Positions 60,223-64,000 of a stretch of 64,000 nt of DNA are shown piece by piece. The stretch is from Vescimonas coprocola. Its GTDB lineage: Bacteria > Bacillota > Clostridia > Oscillospirales > Oscillospiraceae. The DNA is taken from positions 2,384,415-2,448,414 of the forward strand of contig NZ_AP023418.1 in assembly GCF_018408575.1 (NCBI RefSeq), in the 5' to 3' direction. Position numbers and translations under genes: made by a program. Numbering within the stretch: position 1 is the first letter of the stretch; each line of letters starts with the position of its first letter. The notes below the pieces were generated by a model. It had not been told where the DNA came from. It was given only the letters and a program-made list of their open reading frames with translations, and did no database searches.

Positions 60223-62868
60223 TCAGAAGCCGATCTGGCCCATGAACTGCTCCAGCGCCGTCTGGAACTCCGGGCCGTCGAAGCAGTAGTGCATGGTGGT
60301 GTAGCGGCTGCGGAGACGGGAAACCTCCTGCCCTACGTCCTTTCCCCGCAGGATGCAGTCCGCCATCAGACCGGCCAGCTCCGTGAACTCCGTCTGGCCG
60401 AAGCCAAACCGGGTCATTTCGCTGACGCCCATCCGCAGAGCACCGGAGGCGGTGAAGCCCTCCTCGTCGGGGGTGGCCTGATAGTTGACGATGATGTTGT
60501 TCTCCTCCAGCCGCTCGGCTACCTCCGGGCCGGTGCCGTAGCCCACGTCCACCAGCACCTGATGGGTTTCGGTGTAGCCGATGGCGGGATCGCCCAGCAC
60601 GTGGAGACCCGCCTCATGGAGGGCCTTGGCAAAGTACTTGGCGTTGTCAATGACGGCCTTCTGATAGCTGTCCTTGAAATAGTTCATCTCATAGGCCGCC
60701 ATCAGCAGGCCCAGCTGGGTCCCCAGATGGTGGTTGGAGACGCTGCCGGGGAAGGCACGGGACTGGATGGTCTCCCACAGCCCCCACTTCAGATCCTCCC
60801 GGCGATAGTTGACGCCGATGACGCCCCGCTGGGGGCCGAAGAAGGTCTTGTGGGTGGAGCCGGTGACGATCTCAGCGCCCTCCTCAAAGGGCTTCTGGAA
60901 GTGGTCACCCACCAGACCCAGCACATGGGCCATGTCGTACATGATGGTGGTGGGGATATTCTGCTCCGTGACGAAGCGGCGGATCTCCGCCACCGGCTCC
61001 CGGCGCAGCACCATGCTCTTGCCGAAGATGATAAGCTCCGGACGGTAGCGGTCGATGACCTTCTTGGTCTCCTCCACGTCGATGCGGAACAGATCGTCCC
61101 GGCACACGGGGAAGTTCACCACGGCGGTGCGCTCGGTCACCGGATCCACGGCGATGTAGTCCTTCAGAGCGCCCATGGGCTGGGCCGACAGGTGGCCGCC
61201 CCGGATGATGTGGTTGTTCAGCACATAGCCCAGCCGCTGGGGGGTGTGCTTGCGGTCCAGACGGTTCTTCCAGTCCATCAGGGCGGAGAAGGTAGCCATA
61301 TTGCTCATCTGCCCGCTGATGACACGGGTCTCCACCTGGGTGCAGCCCAGATACTGGCGCATCTGCTCCGCCAGCAGCTGCTCCACGGTGTCGATGAACT
61401 TGGTGCCCTGATAGTAGAATACATCCTTATCATAGAAGGAGATGATCTTCTTGTGCTCAGCGTACCGGCAGGAGGGATCGCTGGCCGCCAGCAGCTGCAC
61501 CGCCCGGCTGGGGGTGTTCTCCGAAGGGATGAGGTTGATGCACTGGCGCTGGCGCCACTGGTGGTTATCCTGCGCCAGATGCAGCAGCTCCAGCGCCTTG
61601 GCGGCCCGGTCGGCGGGCTGAGACACCTCGTCCTCCGGCCGCCGGTACAACAAAGGGCGGGCATAGGGCGGAGCCCCCACGCTCATGTGACGGGCGGGGA
61701 TCACGGCCTTCAGCCGGCGGCCCCGGATGTCCACCTCCACCACGTCGTCCGTCAGAACGTCGCTGTCTACATAGCACAGGCCGATGGCCCGCTTGGCGGT
61801 CTCCTGGGTGATGACCGTCTCCAGTCCCTCGCCCTCAGCAACGTAGTAGGGGACCATGGTGCCGCTGGTGACCCAGCCCACCTGCTTCTCTCCCCGGTAT
61901 ACCGCCATTCCGGCCCGCATGACGCCCCGGTCCAGCAGGGCGATGGGCAGAATACGGCGGGGCAGGGCGGTGCAGTCGGAGAAATCCCGGTTCATGATGC
62001 GCCGGAAGGCGTCAAACTGCTGCTCCAGTGCCTTGCGGCCGATGAACTCCCCCTTCTGAGGCGCAAAGCTCACGGCGAACTTGGCCAGCGGCACGGCGAA
62101 AATGGGTATCCTCTGCCCGTCGGGATCCACGCCCATCTCATGGCCGTACAGGGGGAAGCCCGCCTCCATGCGGAGGGTGTCCCGTGCGCCCAGACCGGCG
62201 GGCCGGGCGCCCAGCTCCACCAGCCGGTTCCACAGCCACGCAGCGTCCTCGCTGCGGCAGTAGACCTCGTAGCCCAGAGGCTCGCCGGTGTAGCCGGTCT
62301 TGGCCACCTTCACCTCATGACCCTCGAAGGTCAGAGTGTTCAGGGCGTTCTTCATCGGCTCCGTCACCTGTACCCCGCCGGAGAGGGTGGTCAGCAGATC
62401 CTTGGACTTGGGGCCTTGCACGGCGATGGAGGCCCACCGGGAGGTGATGTCCGTGATGGTGCAGTCGTAGTCCTTCACCACGGAGCGCAGATGCATCAGA
62501 TCCTTCTCCGTGTTGGCGGCGTTCACCACCAGCAGGAATCGCTCCTCCTCGAAGCGATAGAGGTACGCATCGTCCACGGCTCCGCCGTCCTCGTCCGGCA
62601 GGATGCAGTACTGGGCCATGTTCAGATCCAGACCCGCCACGTTGCTGGACAGGACGTGCTGCAAAAATGCCAGCCGCTCCGGCCCCTCGATCAGCAGCCG
62701 CCCCATGTGGGACACATCGAACAGGCTGCAGAAGTGCCGGGTGTACAGATGCTCCGCCACGATTCCCGTGGGATACTGGACGGGCATTTCCCATCCGCCG
62801 AAATCCACCATGGAGGCACCGGCCGCCACATGGGTCTCGTACAGCTGGGTGCGTTTGAGTTCGCTCAT
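60223..62868 (-). CDS. gcvT-glyA: GcvT-SHMT fusion: aminomethyltransferase plus serine hydroxymethyltransferase
   Basis: An 881-residue bifunctional protein. Residues 1 to about 375 are glycine-cleavage T protein: FGGWEMPVQYPTG, FDVSHMGRLLIEGP, GARDTLRMEAGFPLYGHEM, and KQVGWVTSGTM. From about 405 to the end is serine hydroxymethyltransferase: INLIPSENTPSRAV, MYDMAHVLGLVG, and the PLP lysine in GSTHKTFFGPQRG near residue 672. The frame is continuous and no start signal was noticed at the join. AAGGAGGAAGG precedes the ATG. T protein makes methylene-THF and SHMT uses it to make serine. Confidence 0.93.
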   Translation of the reverse strand: MSELKRTQLYETHVAAGASMVDFGGWEMPVQYPTGIVAEHLYTRHFCSLFDVSHMGRLLIEGPERLAFLQHVLSSNVAGLDLNMAQYCILPDEDGGAVDDAYLYRFEEERFLLVVNAANTEKDLMHLRSVVKDYDCTITDITSRWASIAVQGPKSKDLLTTLSGGVQVTEPMKNALNTLTFEGHEVKVAKTGYTGEPLGYEVYCRSEDAAWLWNRLVELGARPAGLGARDTLRMEAGFPLYGHEMGVDPDGQRIPIFAVPLAKFAVSFAPQKGEFIGRKALEQQFDAFRRIMNRDFSDCTALPRRILPIALLDRGVMRAGMAVYRGEKQVGWVTSGTMVPYYVAEGEGLETVITQETAKRAIGLCYVDSDVLTDDVVEVDIRGRRLKAVIPARHMSVGAPPYARPLLYRRPEDEVSQPADRAAKALELLHLAQDNHQWRQRQCINLIPSENTPSRAVQLLAASDPSCRYAEHKKIISFYDKDVFYYQGTKFIDTVEQLLAEQMRQYLGCTQVETRVISGQMSNMATFSALMDWKNRLDRKHTPQRLGYVLNNHIIRGGHLSAQPMGALKDYIAVDPVTERTAVVNFPVCRDDLFRIDVEETKKVIDRYRPELIIFGKSMVLRREPVAEIRRFVTEQNIPTTIMYDMAHVLGLVGDHFQKPFEEGAEIVTGSTHKTFFGPQRGVIGVNYRREDLKWGLWETIQSRAFPGSVSNHHLGTQLGLLMAAYEMNYFKDSYQKAVIDNAKYFAKALHEAGLHVLGDPAIGYTETHQVLVDVGYGTGPEVAERLEENNIIVNYQATPDEEGFTASGALRMGVSEMTRFGFGQTEFTELAGLMADCILRGKDVGQEVSRLRSRYTTMHYCFDGPEFQTALEQFMGQIGF

Positions 62869-63020
62869 GTTCCTTCCTCCTTATCATGTTTGTTCCGTTG
62901 TTTGTTCCGCTTGTTTTGCTCCGTTTGCTTCGTTTGTCCAGTCGCTGGACACATTCCGGACGCATCGCGGACAGGTCTTGGCGGTGCCTTGGACACGTTC
63001 CGGAAAGGTTTTGGACGCAC
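62869..63020 (-). other. A-rich leader between riboswitch terminator and gcvT-glyA
   Basis: About 150 bases of 5' leader. On the minus strand it holds repeated GTGTCC words, then CTGGACAAACGAAGCAAACG and GCGGAACAAACAACGG up to the ribosome binding site. It looks like an unstructured A-rich stretch resembling the GGACAAA repeats before ybaB. Confidence 0.55.
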
Positions 63021-63057
63021 AAAAAGGCGCAAAACCGCTTTCGGCAGTTTTGCGCCT
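63021..63057 (-). terminator. Riboswitch-controlled terminator
   Basis: On the minus strand GGCGCAAAACTGCC-GAAAG-CGGTTTTGCGCC is followed by TTTTTG, directly after the glycine riboswitch. Glycine binding would be expected to prevent this stem and allow transcription. Confidence 0.88.
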
Positions 63058-63062
63058 CCGTT

Positions 63063-63215
63063 TTTGTACCTGAGAGATTCCCCGCCGGAGCGGGTTGCAC
63101 CTTCGGCGTGCGGACAGGCCGCACTCTTCGGAGTATCGTCGTGGTCCGACCCTTTTGCCTGAGAGCTTCTGCATTCCCCTTCGGCGCCGCCGCAGCGGTC
63201 TCTCCCGGACCAGTC
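63063..63215 (-). promoter_or_regulatory. Tandem glycine riboswitch
   Basis: Two tandem aptamers on the minus strand. Aptamer 1 (about 63215-63140) has GGGAGAGACC, GCGCCGAAGGGG and CTCTCAGGCAAAAGG. Aptamer 2 (about 63139-63063) has CTCCGAAGAG, ACGCCGAAGGTGCAA and AATCTCTCAGGTACAAAAAC. These are the conserved words of the class. It precedes a terminator and the glycine-cleavage operon, the classic on-switch target. Confidence 0.93.
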
Positions 63216-63243
63216 ATCCGAACTCTGTTTGCTTGTCACCCAT

Positions 63244-63273
63244 AGGCTACCATTTTGCGGCGGTGGTTGTCAA
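63244..63273 (-). promoter_or_regulatory. Promoter of the glycine-cleavage operon
   Basis: On the minus strand TTGACA (63273-63268) and TAGCCT (63249-63244), 18 bp spacer, placing the start of transcription just upstream of the riboswitch. Confidence 0.7.
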
Positions 63274-63395
63274 GAAAATTATGCCGCCCGGCGGGGTAAA
63301 AGCATGGGGGAATTTTTGAAAGAGACATATATGCCGCATGAACGCAAAGAACATATGAAATTAACTAGAATTTTGCACAAATCGGCAAAACCCTG

Positions 63396-63424
63396 TTGCA
63401 AAAAGGCGGGAAACGTGGTAGTAT
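63396..63424 (+). promoter_or_regulatory. Promoter of the last, partial gene
   Basis: TTGCAA (63396-63401) and TAGTAT (63419-63424), 17 bp spacer, about 160 bases before the likely GTG start, leaving room for a long leader. Confidence 0.7.
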
Positions 63425-63430
63425 CTCTCA

Positions 63431-63560
63431 TGGACCTGACAATTAGCAAGACGAAATGTCGAAGGGCAAAGGCTCTCCGGCCGCTGAGATTTGCCGAAAA
63501 ACCACCATTGGTTGTGGCAAGGGCGAGCCAGAGAGTCTATATGTGCCATATGAGTTTTGG
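63431..63560 (+). promoter_or_regulatory. Structured leader of unknown class
   Basis: GACA...TGTC encloses GCAAGACGAAA near the 5' end. A long stem then combines GGCTC (63471) with GAGCC, TTGCC with GGCAA, and AACCA with TGGTT. GACGAAA and GGCAAAGGC resemble words of the GEMM c-di-GMP riboswitch, but the order does not match, so no class is assigned. Confidence 0.4.
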
Positions 63561-63582
63561 AAGGAAGCAGGAGGTGTTACAG

Positions 63583-64000
63583 GTGCGGCAACCCATTCGA
63601 AGCAGCACGGTGAAGCGGCTGATCGTTGTGCTGGCGATCCTGTTGGCGCTGAGCCTTGCGGCGCTGTGTGCCGTGCGGTATTACGGGCGGCAGGCAGGCC
63701 GGGCGGCAGAGGCCCCCGGCAACGGCATCCAGACGGCGGCGCAGCCCGCCGGCGCACCCGTTCCCACAGCGGCCCGGACCGGCAAGGTCACCATCCGGCT
63801 GTATGACCGCAGCCCGGAGTATAACCGGGAGTTCTCCGTGACCAATATGTTCCCCGGCGATGCCGAGACCCAGAACGACTGCGTGCAGGTAGATCACAAG
63901 GGCGACGTCACCGTCCACTTCCGGGCGGAGGTGCGCCCCGGCTATGAGAAGCTGGCGGAGGTGCTGAAGCTGCGGGTGTCCGTGGGCGGTAGTGTGGTGT
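63583..64000 (+). CDS. Secreted or membrane-anchored protein, 3' end outside the window
   Basis: At least 139 residues. After a basic start (GTG at 63583, GGAGG eight bases upstream; a GTG at 63574 is possible) comes a membrane or signal segment VKRLIVVLAILLALSLAALCAV. An Ala/Pro/Gly linker follows, then a beta-rich domain beginning KVTIRLYDRSPEYNREFSVT and continuing TNMFPGDAETQNDCVQVDHKG. The MFPGD region recalls TasA/CalY-like matrix proteins, but this is a weak likeness. The long leader and promoter suggest regulated expression. Confidence 0.65.
   Translation, partial: MRQPIRSSTVKRLIVVLAILLALSLAALCAVRYYGRQAGRAAEAPGNGIQTAAQPAGAPVPTAARTGKVTIRLYDRSPEYNREFSVTNMFPGDAETQNDCVQVDHKGDVTVHFRAEVRPGYEKLAEVLKLRVSVGGSVV

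Noticed and set aside
60193-63162. A 989-residue plus-strand open frame opposite gcvT-glyA
   Set aside because: It is the antisense shadow of the fused enzyme and runs through the riboswitch region; no known domain or start signal.

Overview
The window is GC-rich DNA from an endospore-forming, anaerobic member of the Clostridia (Bacillota), most like the Oscillospiraceae and relatives. Evidence: two sporulation genes (spoIIID, spoVAC), a compact SRP RNA directly upstream of dnaX, a six-gene Rnf complex, a split glycine decarboxylase (gcvPA/gcvPB), AGGAGG-type ribosome binding sites, and TTGCCA/TTGACA-17-TATAAT-like promoters. The genus is inferred, not shown.

Layout. 1-6.1 kb: dnaJ (5' end cut by the window), a PHP-type histidinol phosphatase, rpiB, a membrane-anchored putative glycosidase, SRP RNA, dnaX and ybaB. 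6.2-7.5 kb: spoIIID embedded in non-coding tandem repeats (a degenerate 31-32 bp array, a 31 bp duplication, and 27 exact-register 20 bp units). 7.5-19.5 kb: tex, a DUF1846 gene, a DUF4340 lipoprotein, a two-component system, a D-aminoacylase-like enzyme, an inositol-phosphatase-family enzyme, a LysM/M23 envelope peptidase and spoVAC. 19.5-28.5 kb: ferredoxin-hemW; on the minus strand an unknown gene, then a PflX-like radical SAM gene with tdk and mutY, and a second radical SAM gene; then a membrane/Rossmann/RyR-like protein and a GNAT enzyme. 28.7-34.8 kb: a topoisomerase IV-like pair, a YitT protein and a lipoprotein. 34.8-35.2 kb: tRNA-Gly followed by two 146 bp repeats, each ending in a copy of the tRNA 3' end.

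35.6-42.9 kb: an oxidoreductase, a ROK kinase, a ribokinase next to a truncated TctA, a GntR regulator with a possible structured RNA behind it, and an SsuABC/TauABC-like importer. 43-48.2 kb: rnfCDGEAB on the minus strand, an ion-pumping ferredoxin:NAD+ oxidoreductase. 48.5-54.6 kb: a DUF975 membrane protein, an IS3 remnant, a PhzF-family gene, glutamate dehydrogenase, a lipoprotein, a small two-helix protein and a PfkB kinase.

54.7-63.3 kb (minus strand): a self-contained glycine-cleavage operon behind a tandem glycine riboswitch and terminator: gcvT fused to glyA, gcvH, gcvPA, gcvPB, a lipoate ligase and lipoamide dehydrogenase. It encodes every glycine-cleavage component, the enzyme linking it to serine, and the lipoylation step. 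The window closes with the start of a secreted or membrane-anchored protein behind a promoter and a 150 nt folded leader.

The strongest leads for something new are the 20 bp minisatellite beside spoIIID and tex, the tRNA-Gly 3'-end repeats, the RyR-like sensor candidate, the possible structured RNA after gntR, and the GcvT-SHMT fusion. No complete mobile element, CRISPR array or obvious defence island is visible.
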